A stretch of DNA of 64,000 nt from Entoloma clypeatum (GCA_963565915.1 OY751492.1:1426001-1490000), one strand, 5' to 3'; shown: positions 31,388-43,178, counted from the first letter of the stretch. Numbers and translations are program-made. The notes: generated from the sequence alone by a model not told the origin.

Positions 31388-32836
31388 AGATGGGGTTCGG
31401 GATACAGGTAAGGGTTGAAAATGAGTCCCTGTTCTAGGCATCTGTTTGATATTGTTATGGATTCGCTATCCATGGCATTGATCACAACATAGAGGCCTTA
31501 TCTGATTGATGGCCAGTTTCATCTTATCTATTGGTTTCATGCTTACTATTCACTTTTATATCATTCGGACCCCGGCCTCCGCTTATGACTCGACCTTCTA
31601 GTATATATAGGGTACATACATTGCATGTATTCCCCAGATCTAGCAATCACCTTGGTATCCGCCTTTGCTACTTAAGCCTCTCTGCCTAAGCATTGCATGG
31701 GTTTGTCAACCATAACAGATATCTGACTGCACGGAGTCAAAAGCAAATTCATCAGGGGACTCATCGGCAGAATCAGTGGCAAAACGTTCGGGGTATTTCC
31801 TCTGTAGATCTCTAAGGAATCTCTGTTCTTGCGCATCTGTCGGTTGTGAGAAGGGGTCAAGTCTCTCGTTTTGTGCCCAATAACCATACTCGGTCTGTTG
31901 TTCGGTGGTTGTGAAGTGGGCATAGATCTGTTGCTTCGAGTACGATGTGATGATGCGGCTCTGGAACATCTCAATGTAAGTGTCCTAATCAATCTTCTGA
32001 TAACTGTTGTCTGGACACCGATAAACTCTCTGATCTCTGTGATCCGACCTGTCTGAGGTCCTTCTTGAATGCGAAAACTTTCGAGTTCGTTCTGTTGGGT
32101 GTTGTAACATGTGATCTGGTGTTGTCAAGCAAGATGGATGCTCTCTGCTATCTCGCCATGGAGGCAATGCTCGTCGTTGTCTAGTTCTTCGTCAAGCACC
32201 TGCTGTAGGATGCAACAGATCTCCGATTCAATGTACTGCTGGATGAGTGTAAAATCGATACTGTCTCAAGGACTTAGCTCCTCCTGTCGGGCTTCTGGTG
32301 AGGCGAATGGGTTACTGGTGAAGTCGTCTGTTGTGAAGTGGTTGTGAAGTGGGCGTAGATCTGTTGCTTCGAGTATGACGTGATGATGCGGCTCTGGGAT
32401 GTCTCAATGTGAGCGTCCTAATCAATCTTCTGATAACGGTTGTCTGGACACCAATAAACTCTCTGATCTCTGTGATGCGACCTGTCTGAGGTCCTTCTTG
32501 AATGCGAAAGCTTTTGAGTTCATTTTGTCGGGCGTTGTAACGCGCAATCTGGTGTTGTCGAGCAAGATGGATGCTCTCTGCTATCTTGCCATGGGGGCGA
32601 TGCTTGTCATTGTCTAGTTCTTCGTCAAGCACCTGCTGTAGGATGCGACGGATCTCCGATTCAATGTACTGCTGGATGAGTGTAAAATCGATACTGTCTC
32701 AAGGACTTAGCTCCTCCTGTCGGGCTTCTGGTGAGGCGAATGGGTTACTGGTGAAGTCTTCAAAGAAGCGCGACGTCTTGACTCGTCTGGTAGTTGCTCT
32801 CTTCGCTCTGGGCGAACCTAATGAGATTTAGCAACT
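31388..32836 (-). pseudogene. gypsy copy D, decayed leader region with tandem duplication
   Basis: Family-1 leader and 5' gag-extension sequence with many substitutions, interrupted by a solo LTR (31453-31717). A block of about 430 bp is present twice in tandem (about 31911-32343 and 32340-32830 share GTGAAGTGGGCRTAGATCTG and following sequence). No complete ORF. gag core and pol are missing. Several ATGs have appeared here, unlike in copies A-C. Confidence 0.8.
31453..31717 (+). repeat. solo LTR (family 4) in gypsy D
   Basis: 265 bp, TGTTATGGATTCG to CAACCATAACA, exact 5-bp duplication GATAT at 31448-31452 and 31718-31722. TATATATA box near 31603 and a downstream CAGATCTAGCAATCACC that resembles the start region of family-1 LTRs, so it belongs to a related element. 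Confidence 0.88.
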
Positions 32837-33207
32837 TGTTATGCTTAACAAACCGTTCCAAGGTTTGGGCAGAGTATGCAGGAAAGTGGAAAGGCGAAGA
32901 GCAATGTGATTGCTAAATCTAAGGAATCTACTATAGTACAAGAGGTTTATATAGGTACTGACTATAGGCGGTAGCGGATGAGTCAGTACTGCGGAAGGCA
33001 GTGCGCATGAGTAAGGCGACTGCGGAAGGCTATGTACAATGAGTCATACATACTGCAGAGCTGAGTAAAGCTACTGCGGAATGAGTCAGAGCAGTAGCAA
33101 AGGGAATGGAAATAGATGTTGCAACATAATGTATTCATAAGAGGGCGCCGAGCCGGGCCGATAAGTAAAAGTGATGACGTCGTCTGCATACCATAGAGTC
33201 CGTAACA
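32837..33207 (-). repeat. 5' LTR of gypsy copy D
   Basis: 371 bp, clearly diverged from copies A-C (long different patch near 32980-33170) but same ends TGTTATGC and CCGTAACA and same transcript-start region. Confidence 0.85.
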
Positions 33208-33480
33208 GTATTCAAATGAAGCTCAAAGTCTGATAAGATGAATATGAGTAAAACAAGTCAAAGATTTTCCCAAAATTTTTTATTTTAACTTTGGATTCTC
33301 CACATTCAGGGGACACCTTCATTTTTTAAATCTGGTTCATTTATTAGGGAGATATAACACTTTTTCTGAAATCTGCACATTTGATTATTTCTATCTTATC
33401 TGGACTTCTAAAAATTATACAAGGTATTTCAGAAGGTGAATATATATCCCATGTGTAGTTTTATTACTTCAAAACTTGAT
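33208..33480. repeat. dispersed repeat, copy 1
   Basis: AT-rich, non-coding. Its inverse complement matches 36300-36565 over most of its length (shared blocks AGAAATAATG, CAGATTTCAGAAAAAGTG, TTTTTAGAAGTCCAGATAAG). Element class unknown. Confidence 0.65.
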
Positions 33481-33742
33481 GTTCCATAGAATATGATCAT
33501 ATTGTATTTGTTTTTGGCATTAACCTAAGTTAAAAAATATAACTGGTTAATTTTGTCAAATAACCTAGAATAACTGGTTAAAACCAGTTTAAACCATACC
33601 TCATCTGTTTGTCTCAAAATTTGACTGGTTAATAAAAGTTTGGTTAAGGTTAAGGTCTTCTATGATAAATTCTTAACTCAGTCAAGTCAGGTTAATGCAT
33701 TTTGAGGCCATTAATTTGACTTAATGTGACTTTGAAATACTA
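33481..33742. mobile_element. degenerate hAT-type MITE remnant
   Basis: Interior of TTAACCAGTTAAAACCAGTT-like repeats and a right end GTGACTTTGAAATACTA, close to the MITE 3 terminus. The left end and target duplication were not found. 33743-33818 after it holds nothing recognisable. Confidence 0.45.
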
Positions 33743-33818
33743 CTCCCCTCCTCCCCCATGCCTCCTATACCTCCAAGGTCTTCTCCCCTCCCACCTGTGA
33801 GTATTTGTACACTATAGG

Positions 33819-34214
33819 TGTTACAGCGATAGCCTACAATCAGTACAAGATTCTAGTCACATGGGTTCGGACTGTTTCCACACAAGTTCCTTAGTAGAAT
33901 GACTTGTTCAAGGTCAGCGAGTTCCTCAGAAGGACGACTTGGTTTGGGTCTGGCAGAGCTAAGTCCTCGCAAGGCACTTAGTTTGAGAGTGTTCAAAGAT
34001 AAGACAAAGTAAGCATTGTTTGCCTAGGTCAAGCTGAGGACCTCTACTCTAGGGTTACAGGTCTTATATACGTTATCCTATGGCTATAAATAACTAAGTG
34101 CTGCGCAGGAGCTAAATAAGCCATTGGTTAGATAAAGGTTTCAAGGGGGCTGTAGCATAAGAATCAGAGATAAGGCCTTGAGGCCATGACTCAGAGTTAG
34201 CAAGTGAAAATGTA
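33819..34214 (-). repeat. family-3 LTR fragment
   Basis: Starts TGTTACAGCGATAGCC and follows the gypsy F LTR until GTGAAAATGTA, where it is replaced by gypsy G gag sequence. The last ~125 bp are missing. Confidence 0.75.
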
Positions 34215-34447
34215 GCTGGGGCAGGAATTGTGTTGAAGGCGAGGAGGAGTTGGTCAAGTTGAGTTGAGATATCAGCGAGAGTTTGACGTTGTTCCTGGAA
34301 CTCGTGCTTGAGCTGTTCAAGGCGATTGGGGTCGTCCATTACTATGCGCAGAGCAGAATCACCAGTTACGGAGAGGTAATTAGAAGAACTGGAAGGGGTG
34401 TGAGATGTATCGGAGTCAGACACGGACAAAGCTACTCCAAAGCGCGG
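34215..34447 (-). pseudogene. gag: gypsy G2 gag N-terminal fragment
   Basis: ATG at 34339 (MDDPNRLEQLKHEFQEQ) and about 40 codons before truncation at 34215. The frame is open upstream of the ATG (SVSDSDTSHTPSSSS), matching gypsy G but without its TAA. PBS at 34489-34498 is complementary to 34619-34628. Confidence 0.75.
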
Positions 34448-34500
34448 AATCGTGACGACGATGCAATCGGACCTGGTCCAATTAGAAGAGAACTTTCTAC

Positions 34501-34933
34501 TGTAAGGGCGACCTTACGATCCAAGACTCAAACTCAGATACTTGCAAGGGAGATCCGAAGTTTAGATTGAGCAGTCTGATAAGTAATACAACACACACCT
34601 TGCAAGGGAGATCCGAAGAGAAAGTTCTAAGGATTCCCCTGCAAGCTAGCGAGATAAATAGTAAAATGAGATATGAAATAAGAGATAAAACGAGACACAT
34701 GAATGATGAGCAATGATCGGGAGTAGGGATGGGGGATGAATGGAAACAAGAGGAATGATAGTACCTGCGATCCGACGTGTGGAGTTGTGGATGGGCGCGG
34801 AGTCGTCGGATGCGGAGAGGCGGATAAGATGTCGGAGGCAGCGGATACGATCGGAGGACATCGGAGATGGTGGAATAGAAAGGAAAGGAAGAAAGGAAAG
34901 GAAAAGTGAAAAGTGAAAGTGGTTGCCCTTACA
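34501..34933 (-). repeat. 5' LTR of gypsy G2 (family 2)
   Basis: 433 bp, TGTAAGGGCGACC to GGTTGCCCTTACA, close to 6893-7313. No 5-bp duplication (TCTAC/ATGGG). Interrupts or abuts the unidentified frame at 34934. Confidence 0.85.
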
Positions 34934-35673
34934 ATGGGACCAGCACGACTTGCTTCCTCCAGTGGACCGGCATGACTTGCGCGACCGGCATGTTCAATGC
35001 GACCGGCAATACCGGCATCCTCCATGCCACCGGCACTGTCCCTGGGACCAGCAGATGCAGACACAGGATGAGCCTCACTGGGATGGGGAGACATAGTTAC
35101 GCCACAATTTAGTGGCAATGGCATGTTGGTGTTCCTTCCCCTTGGCAATTCTCCTGGCAGTGCGCAACTGTAAGGCTTGCTGAGGGGGAACTCACGGAAG
35201 TGCAGTGGAAAATCTCCAGGTGCAAGCTCTGGGACCATGCCATCGTCTTCCACTTGGGAGTACTGCGAGGCACCGACGCTGCTTGGGCCTGGCCCCTCCG
35301 AGTACTCACCAACAGCCTTCCCATCCGGCAATGATTTGTCATAGCCCATGTGGGGCAGCAGGTGTTTTCTGCCATGTTGAGGGCATCGTCAGGGGTCCCT
35401 GTCAGCTGCACAGAACAATTGCCGGATGTCGTCCGGTTCGAGGTCTGTTCCCCATGTCCACTTCAGGGATGGGTGTGAGACGAGATGTTTAAGTTCGGCA
35501 TCGGCGTGTTGACTCAAGATCTTGGCCAGCTTGGCCCTACTCAGATTCTTCAGGACGGTCCCTTTAGGTTGCAAAGGCGTGATAGGCCGAGGGGCAGCCC
35601 TTCGTGCACGCAGCTGATGTGAGGAAGAGGGCAGTGGTTCTGGTGGTGGTGGTGGTGCCGGTGCCGGTGCCGG
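34934..35673 (-). pseudogene. unidentified coding fragment with one TGA
   Basis: One minus-strand frame spans the whole interval between the family-2 LTR and a MITE-like element, broken only by TGA at 35389-35391. It gives a Pro-rich start, then a structured-looking segment (LKNLSRAKLAKILSQHADAE, KWTWGTDLEPDDIRQLFCAA) and, after the stop, HMGYDKSLPDGKAVGEYSEG and a Pro/Gly/Ala-rich end. I do not recognise a family. It could be a piece of a host exon or of a transposon gene; both ends are cut by mobile elements. Confidence 0.5.
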
Positions 35674-36299
35674 TAGTGTTTGAAAGTTTGGTTTGGTTTG
35701 GTTAATTGACCCCAAATCCATTAACCTAAACCTTAACCAGTTAAGAAATTTTCAGAAAAAAAATCTAAACCAGACCAAACCATCATTAACCAGTTAATCT
35801 TTCATTGGTTTGGTTAATTTGTTGGTTAAACTCAGTTAAACAATACAAATATCACAAATTGTCCACAAGAGCCATGTTACTTGGTTAATTTGCTGTTGAC
35901 ATAGGTTCACACATGATTAAACCATCCAAACACATGATTTTTGGCATGTGTGCCCTCATTGCAGAGTCAGCAATGGGTGGATGTGTTGTTTCAATGTTGG
36001 ATGACACGCATCATGTGCACATCAAATGTGTCAAATACATGTAAACAAATTCCCAAAAACATCGCACAGCTGCTTATTATGTCTACACAGGAACAAGTAA
36101 GGGTTTATACTATATCAATTAGGTAGGAGGGAATTATATGTCATTAAGTAAGTATTTATTTTATGAAACTTCGCCACAGATTTTAATTAAGTTATAGAGG
36201 TTCCGTGCTCTGACCAAATAATAGTAAACAACACACAAAATGCATCGTGCAGGCACGCGTGGTGCCTTCCTCATACATAGTCTAATAGTAGTTCGATGT

Positions 36300-36565
36300 G
36301 ATAGAACTATATATGGGATATGTATTACACCTTCTGACACACTTTCTAATTTTTAGAAGTCCAGATAAGATAGAAATAATGAAATATGCAGATTTCAGAA
36401 AAAGTGTCATATCTCCTTAATGAATGAACCAAATTTGAAAAACAAATGTGCTGTAAGATCATCTGGATGTGGAGGATCCAAAGCTGAAATGAAAAAATTG
36501 GGTCAAATTTTCGACCCATTTTGCTCATATTCACCTTATGAAGTCCTTGAATTTTATTTGAATGG
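36300..36565. repeat. dispersed repeat, copy 2 (inverted)
   Basis: Inverse-complement relative of 33208-33480. Non-coding, followed by a short TATATATA run near 36596. Confidence 0.65.
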
Positions 36566-36656
36566 TCTCAGTAGGTTTACATACAATGGTTCAATAATAT
36601 ATATATATTACAGGTAGTTGAAAGTGGTTGTAGAAAGGAGGAAGTAAGAAAATGCT

Positions 36657-37215
36657 TGCCCCCAACGGTCCCCTCAGGCGCCCAGCGCCCCCCTCTAGCG
36701 CGCAATGTCCCGTCCTTGTGCCTAACGGCCCCCACTTGCCCCCAACGGCCCACTCTTGCATCCAACAACCCCTACTGGCATCCAACAGCCTCCTTTTGCC
36801 CCCAATGGTGTCCCTTGCCTGTCTCTCGTGCCCAACAGCCCTGTCCTCGTGCCCAACCGCCCCCACTCGCCCCCAACAGCCCCCTTCGCGCCCAACAGCC
36901 CACTCTCGCGTCCAACAACCCCTACTGGCATCCAACGGCCTCCTTTCACCCCCAATGGCGTCCCTCGCCTGTCTCTCGTGCCCGAAAGCCGTCTTTCGTG
37001 CCCAACCACCTCGACTCACGCCCAACAGTCCCCACTTGTCCCCACGCCCGTCTCTCATGCCGAACGGCCCCCCAACTCACGTCCAATGACCTGCACTTAA
37101 ACACCCAACGACGTCACTCACACCCAACGCCCAATGCCGTTCACACATGGCCAATCGCCCCTCTCTCCTGTCCAACAGGACCTGCAGCCATGCCCAATGG
37201 CCTCACTCACGCTCA
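36657..37215. repeat. CCCAACGGCC-type minisatellite (longest array)
   Basis: About 30 imperfect units of ~18 bp, with a higher-order block of several units repeated once (about 36720-36830 and 36880-36985). Proline-rich frames across it are repeat artefacts. Confidence 0.87.
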
Positions 37216-37667
37216 ATGCCGCCCATGCGCATGTGAATCATGGGGCTGGGGAGTGGGACAGACATGGGGGTTTTTTTCTTTGTATTTACTGTAGTTAGAC
37301 CAGTCTTGTTCTATAATTTAAGATTGGTGAGACTAGTGGGACCAGTCTCCCATTGGTCTTGTCTTATTTTCTGTCATTTCCATATGAGTGAGAGAGTAGT
37401 TTCCATAGACTGACTTCTATGTCAATATGTAGCTTAGATGACCTCTTGCTTTGTCTCAAGGTTACTGGTTTAGACTGGTTTAAACTGGTTAAACCTGGTT
37501 AATTTTTTTTTCCAAAAGTGATTAACTTAAACCAGTGATATGTCTGAATCTGATTAACTCAAACCAGTTGGTTAACCAAACCACTGGTTTGGTTTGGTCT
37601 GGTTAGTGGTTAATTTTGTTTTTTAAACTGGACTTTCAAACACTACTCATGGTGCCACGGTTTGTGT

Positions 37668-37975
37668 TGTTGAAACTTTTCCATCACATAGATTAGATTA
37701 GATTAGATTACATCACGTGACCATAGACATCTTCGATTACATACTTGTTTGTTTGGTACAAACAGTAGTACGGTATATAAGACCAGGAAACTGTCAATAT
37801 CAACAAGTTGTCTCTTGACTCTTAACCAGCTCCATCGCTCTTACCAGCCTCAACTGCTCTCACCAGCCCCACCCTTCTCAACCAAGTAAGTGACTAGAAC
37901 GGTAGAGTAGAGTACTTCCACTGTAGCTGTGTTGCTCAGTACATCTGCGGCTAGCACCCAGGTGGAACTTCAACA
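37668..37975 (+). repeat. 5' LTR of copia H1
   Basis: 308 bp, TGTTGAAAC to CTTCAACA. Contains four GATTA/TTAGA units, a CACGTG E-box near 37717, and TATATAAG near 37774. Confidence 0.95.
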
Positions 37976-37987
37976 GGTTATGGGCCC
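37976..37987 (+). promoter_or_regulatory. half-tRNA(iMet) primer binding site, H1
   Basis: GGTTATGGGCCC immediately after the LTR. Drosophila copia uses this sequence to prime from the 5' half of initiator tRNA-Met cut in the anticodon loop. The same site adjoins the 5' LTR of H2 at 48800-48811. Confidence 0.7.
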
Positions 37988-38335
37988 CGGATAGCAGAGG
38001 GACTTGGGAACGCTGGCAACAGCGAGTACCTGCCCACTCTACCCTGGTTGGCAAAGAACCGATCAAAAGATCTAGGTTCTGAGTCATACTTCTTCACACA
38101 TGAACCTGGGAACGTCATTACGACAAGTACCTGTCATGAGGCGTCCCTAAGGGGATTGACATAGTACACTCCATGTGGAAACGTTGATCGCACCTTATAC
38201 GTTTCTGACATATAAAGGGTTTTCCCATGACCGCTATTCCTGAAGGGAATATGTCATAAGGAATCATTCAATTGTTTTCTCGAATCATATTCATAACACA
38301 TCACTGATTGAGAACCCTTTTTAGATTCATTCACA

Positions 38336-41300
38336 ATGTCTACCTCTCACTCCGCCATGGACACCATCACCACCTTTGACGGCATCGACTATCAAAGCTG
38401 GGCCGAGAAAATGAAGTCCTACCCTCTCCACCAAGGAGTCTGGCGCATTGTTTCTGGCGACATCACACGCCCTGACATCGCCGATTTTACCACCACGGTC
38501 TCCACCCCTGGGGCCACTGCTGCTGCTCCCCCTGTGCTGGCTACCATGGTCGACCAGCCCGGCTTCCGCAAGGAAGAAAAAACCTGGATCAGGGATGACG
38601 ACGTAGCTCTTGGGGCGATACGCCTGAAGGTCTCTGAGGCGATCAGACGCCACATCAAAGACAGCACCTCGGCGCTTGACGCATGGGGAACGTTGAAAGA
38701 TGCCTATGCCAAGGTATCTCCGGCCATCATCTTTGGCGACTTCAAGGCCGCCGCTACCTTCAAACTATGTGGACGCGACCCCGTGCCTGAAATCGAGCGC
38801 CTGGGGTCACTTTTTGCTCGTCTCAGTGAGTCGAATTTCGATGTGCCCGACATAATGCAAGCAATGATTCTTGCCAACGCCATCCCCGACGCATGGTCCG
38901 CGCTCTCCACCACTCTCTTCCAGGTGTACGATGCCGACGACTTCACGTGGAAAGGAGTTGCCGAAAGCATCATCTCGGAATACAGGCGCAAGTATTCGGT
39001 CGGGTCTACTCGTGCGTCCAATGAGCAGGCCCGGAAAATCTCCGGGACAAAGCGAAAGGGGCAGGACCCCAAATGGGAAAAGCAGCAAAAGCCGAGTACC
39101 TCGCAAAACAATGCTGACGAGCAGCCTAACTCGACCGACCCGAGTACCGCTTCTGAAAAGAAGAAGGGAAAGGGACGCTGGCGCAACCAGAAGAAGCACG
39201 CCAACAACGCGGACAACGAGTCTGATCATGCCGAGGAGATTGTCGAGTTCATTGCACTGGCCATTGAGCACATCCCTCGTTCTGCTCCTTGTCCCCTTCC
39301 TCCTCGTCAACGTGCCCCTTGCCCTCTCCCTCCTCATCATGCACCATCTTTCACCACCGTAACTGGTCGCGGAAAGATCTCCTTTACTGCACAACCTGAG
39401 CCAGAAAGGATGCAGTCACTACTGCAACGCATGAACCCTCCTCCTTCCCAGTACACCGGGCTTCCTTCTGGAAAGCTGTCAGTGTGGAAAAAGAATGACA
39501 GGGTGCGAAAACTCGCCCGAGAGATCGGCGCACAACCCTCTGGATTGAACCTTCGTATTTTGGATACCATCATCCCTGACATTGACGAAAGGCCGGCTAA
39601 ACAGCGTCGCGTAGCCCCGTCGATAGAAGAATCGCTGAAGATGATGGATATCGACCAGGAACGGATGGGGCCGGATGTATTTGAGGACGAGATTGAACTT
39701 GACGGTTCGTCAGAATATTTTCTCAAACCTTACCAATTGCGGAATGCTAATAATACCTCTCAACAGACGTATGATATATTAGCCAGTACCAGTACAGAGT
39801 GCGTAGATCACATTAGCAGTGATCTACATAAAAAATATATTAAACATTTTGCCTCTTGTACACATTGTAAGGAAAAAGAACGTGCACAATGGATATTAGA
39901 TTCTGGTGCTTCTCTACACTTTACGCATGAGTTCAAAGACTTCGCATACTATAGACCTCTCACGGTCAAGCGATTCGTCCAAACTGCTGCTAAAGGAAAG
40001 AAACCGAAAATACTCGGAGTTGGGGCCGTTCCAGTACGGCACACCCTAAATGGGGAAGTTAAAACCCATCTTCTCAGACCGGTATTCTACATTCTGGACA
40101 TGGACACACGCCTATTGTCTTTAGGTGTCTTCCTTAACCATGGTTACAAAGTAGACGGGACTCGTGGAGAAATCAACATCTCCAAAGGGCTGAACAAAAT
40201 CCAGTTTTCGCCTCACATCCTTGGTCAAACCATTTACTGGTTAGACACTGAAATACGCTATGACCAGATCCATGCGATCTCAAGCGAAATCACTGTCGAA
40301 ACATGGCACAAGCGCCTTGGTCACCCAAATGATCAAGCACTCCGAAAGATTCCCACCAGTACCAAAGGGGTACCTGAGACACTAGTACGTGAGAAATCAC
40401 AGGAAAGTTGCACAGGTTGCCTCAAAGGGAAAATGCCGAATCAGTCATATCCCAATTCGATGACAAGGGCAACAAAAACCTTTGATCTGATCCATTCTGA
40501 TCTCAAACAGATATCCACGGCATCATACCACAAATATAAATATTTCCTTACGTTTTTGGACGACTTTTCATCCCACATCTGGGTCGTCTTGCATAGGAAG
40601 AAGTCAGATGCCGTCACGGCACTACGACAATTCCTTGCGATGATCCAGAATCAATTCGCCGCCACCCCTAAGAAATGGCGAGTTGATGGAGGTGGAGAGT
40701 TTAACGAATACAAGGATGTGCTTGCCGATCATGGAATTCTGGTCGACGTCACGCTCCCATATCAGCACCAGCAGAACGGTAGAGCAGAACGGATAAATCG
40801 AACCCTGTGGGAGAAATCTCAGGCCTTGCGCTTCGACGTGTGCTTACCCCCTATGTGGTGGGAATTCTGTTTGGAACATGCAGCTTTTCTCTACAACAGA
40901 ACCCCCATGCAGCGTCTCGAATGGAATACCCCTTACTTCAGGGTGACCAATGAGATCCCCGATATGTCAAGCATCAGAGTCTTCGGATGTCAGGCATATG
41001 TGTATATCCCAAAAGAAAAATGTAGAAATTCCCTGGAGTCTAGATCTCGATTGATGATTTATCTCGGATCAAAGCCAGGGGTCAAAGGATACCGTTTTAT
41101 GGATCCTGAGACTAATACAATTTTCATGGGTGGGAAAGCTATCTTTGATGAAAGCAAGTACCCTAGATGCCACATCGACCCTTTGCCAGAAAACCATCCA
41201 GAAATGGAAAACCCAGAACCGGCTGATGAGTTTGAGGACCTCATCCCCGGAAACAATGACAATGACAGCCATTACGAAAAACCTCACGACCCTGTTCCCA

Positions 41301-43111
41301 CTGGACAGGATCACCCTGAATCAGACGATGACTTGCCGTCTAGCAAGCCCGACGATGAACCGCGAGTACCCACTCCGGAACCCGAACAAGTGCCAGATAG
41401 ACCGATCAGGGAACGACGAGTTCGCAGAATGCCAGACAGCATCTATGGGGAAGACACCCCTGCTTCTGATCTTCAAAAAATGGATCGAAGACGTAGATTG
41501 GGCAGTCAAACAGCATGGATGAACGATCTCCTGATGGAGGCAATCTCCATCCAAGTAGGCATCATCGAAATGTCACACAAAGACATATACTCTCTTCCAA
41601 ACAAAGAAGATTGGTATGCGGCAGAACGAAAAGAGCTAGACATGCTCAAAAGCCGCGGGGTGATCACGGAGTTAGTACCCCTACCTACAGGGAGGAAAGC
41701 ACTAAGGAACAAATGGGTTTACAACGAAAAATCCGACGGGCGTCTGAAAGCGCGCCTGGTTGCAAAAGGCTTCTCACAGGTAGAAGGGATCGATTTCGAT
41801 CAGATCTTCTCACCAGTAGTGAGGTACGAGACCGTCCGATTGATTTTGGCATTGACAGCCCTTGAAGGGTGGTTCATGACATTCTTGGACGTCTCATCAG
41901 CCTTCCTCTATGGAAGACTCCGTGAGGTAATTTACATGCGACAGCCTGAGGGCTACATAGTAAAAGGGAAAGAAAACTTTGTGTACCAACTATACAAAGC
42001 CCTATATGGACTCAAGCAGGCCGCATTAGCCTGGTGGAGAGAACTCGATTCCTCCATGAAAAAGCTCGGCTTTGTCCGGCTTCACTCCGATGCGGGAGTT
42101 TTTATTCACACAAGTACTAAAGGGGAAATTGTGATCGCCGTCATTTATGTCGATGACTCTGCTTTTCTCGGCACAAACCGAGAATACACGCTAGAGAAAA
42201 AGAAGGCCTTCATGACAACATGGGAATGTAGGGACCTAGGCCACCTAGTGTCTAATGGGGAACCGAAAGAATTTCTCTCGATCCAAATAAGGCAACATGG
42301 GAAGAGAATCTTCATTGATCAAGTACCTTACCTTGAGAAAATTCTCGCGTGAATGGGGATGAGCGAATCCAATGCCACCCATACCCCACTCCCGACGGGC
42401 TACAAACCCATGAAGTCTGAGGATGAACCCAATGCGGAACTCAGATCCAAGTACCAATCCATCATCGGATCACTATTGTACTTAATGATCGGGACAAGAC
42501 CCGACATTTGTTTCGCCGTGATCAAAATGTCCCAATTTTCCGCAAACCCTACCAAACACCATTTAGAAGTGGCTAGGGATATTTGCAGATATTTGAAGGC
42601 GACAAAAGATTACGCAATCATGTACGATGGGGATTCTGGGAAAGGGATCTACGCCTTCACAGACTCCAATTGGGCATCAGACGAAAACACCAGGAAATCC
42701 ACCACTGGTTACTTCATATCGCTGGCGTCTGGAGCAGTAACATGGGTTTCATCAGCGCAGAAAACCATTGCCCTCTCTTCTACGGAAGCAGAATACATGG
42801 CGCTATCAGATTGCAGTCACGCAGTAACATGGCTTAGAAGCATGCTTGCCGAACTTGGAATGCAGATCGGATCGGTTCCGATCTATGGAGATAACAATGG
42901 CTCCGTCTTTATCGCATCCAATCCTGTAACTGAGAAGCGACCCAAGCACATCGACGTGCGATTCCACTTCGTCAGAGAAAAAGTATCCGAAGGAATTATT
43001 ACGGTTGAATTCATCGAAGGAGTGAATAACCCTGCAGACCTTTTAACTAAGAATCTGGGGAAAATCCTCTTTAGCAAGTTTATCCCGTACTTTGGACTAC
43101 TCAAAAACTAG
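38336..43111 (+). pseudogene. copia H1 gag-pol, one in-frame stop
   Basis: Single reading frame of 1591 codons starting MSTSHSAMDTITTFDG, broken only by TGA at 42350-42352 between ILA and MGMSESN, where H2 has CGT and copy I CGC. Order: Gag, protease (LDSGAS), integrase (WHKRLGHPNDQ, CTGC; D-D-E), RT (VIYVDDSAFLG) and RNase H (FTDSNWASDENTRK, ADLLTKNL). The stop falls between RT and RNase H, so a protein lacking RNase H would result. No CCHC knuckle is seen in Gag. Confidence 0.93.
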
Positions 43112-43178
43112 ACGAAAAAGAGTACCTATATGGGAAAAAGTAAGATGTATTTAGAAGTATGTACTAAATATGGGGGGG

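Larger units (their letters stand above)
35674..37645. mobile_element. MITE-like element(s) with nested repeat and minisatellite
   Basis: Left end TAGTGTTTGAAAGTTTGG and right end CTGGACTTTCAAACACTA are hAT-type termini in the right orientation, with GGTTTGGTTAACC-like arms. The flanks GGTGCCGG and CTCATGGT do not match, so this may be two truncated elements rather than one. Contains dispersed repeat copy 2 (36300-36565) and a minisatellite. About 35900-36300 shows nothing recognisable. Confidence 0.55.

Noticed and set aside
36657..37215. Long proline-rich ORFs on both strands (also at 17.9, 20.6, 49.5 and 51.1 kb)
   Set aside because: They are translations of the CCCAACGGCC minisatellite, open in many frames at once, with no start context or domain.
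35674..37645. A single complete hAT element with target duplication
   Set aside because: Flanks GGTGCCGG and CTCATGGT do not match; kept only as MITE-like with reduced confidence.
38871..39362. Long antisense and alternative-frame ORFs over the copia H gag (and 47424-47979)
   Set aside because: Shadows of the 1591-codon frame, caused by its codon composition.
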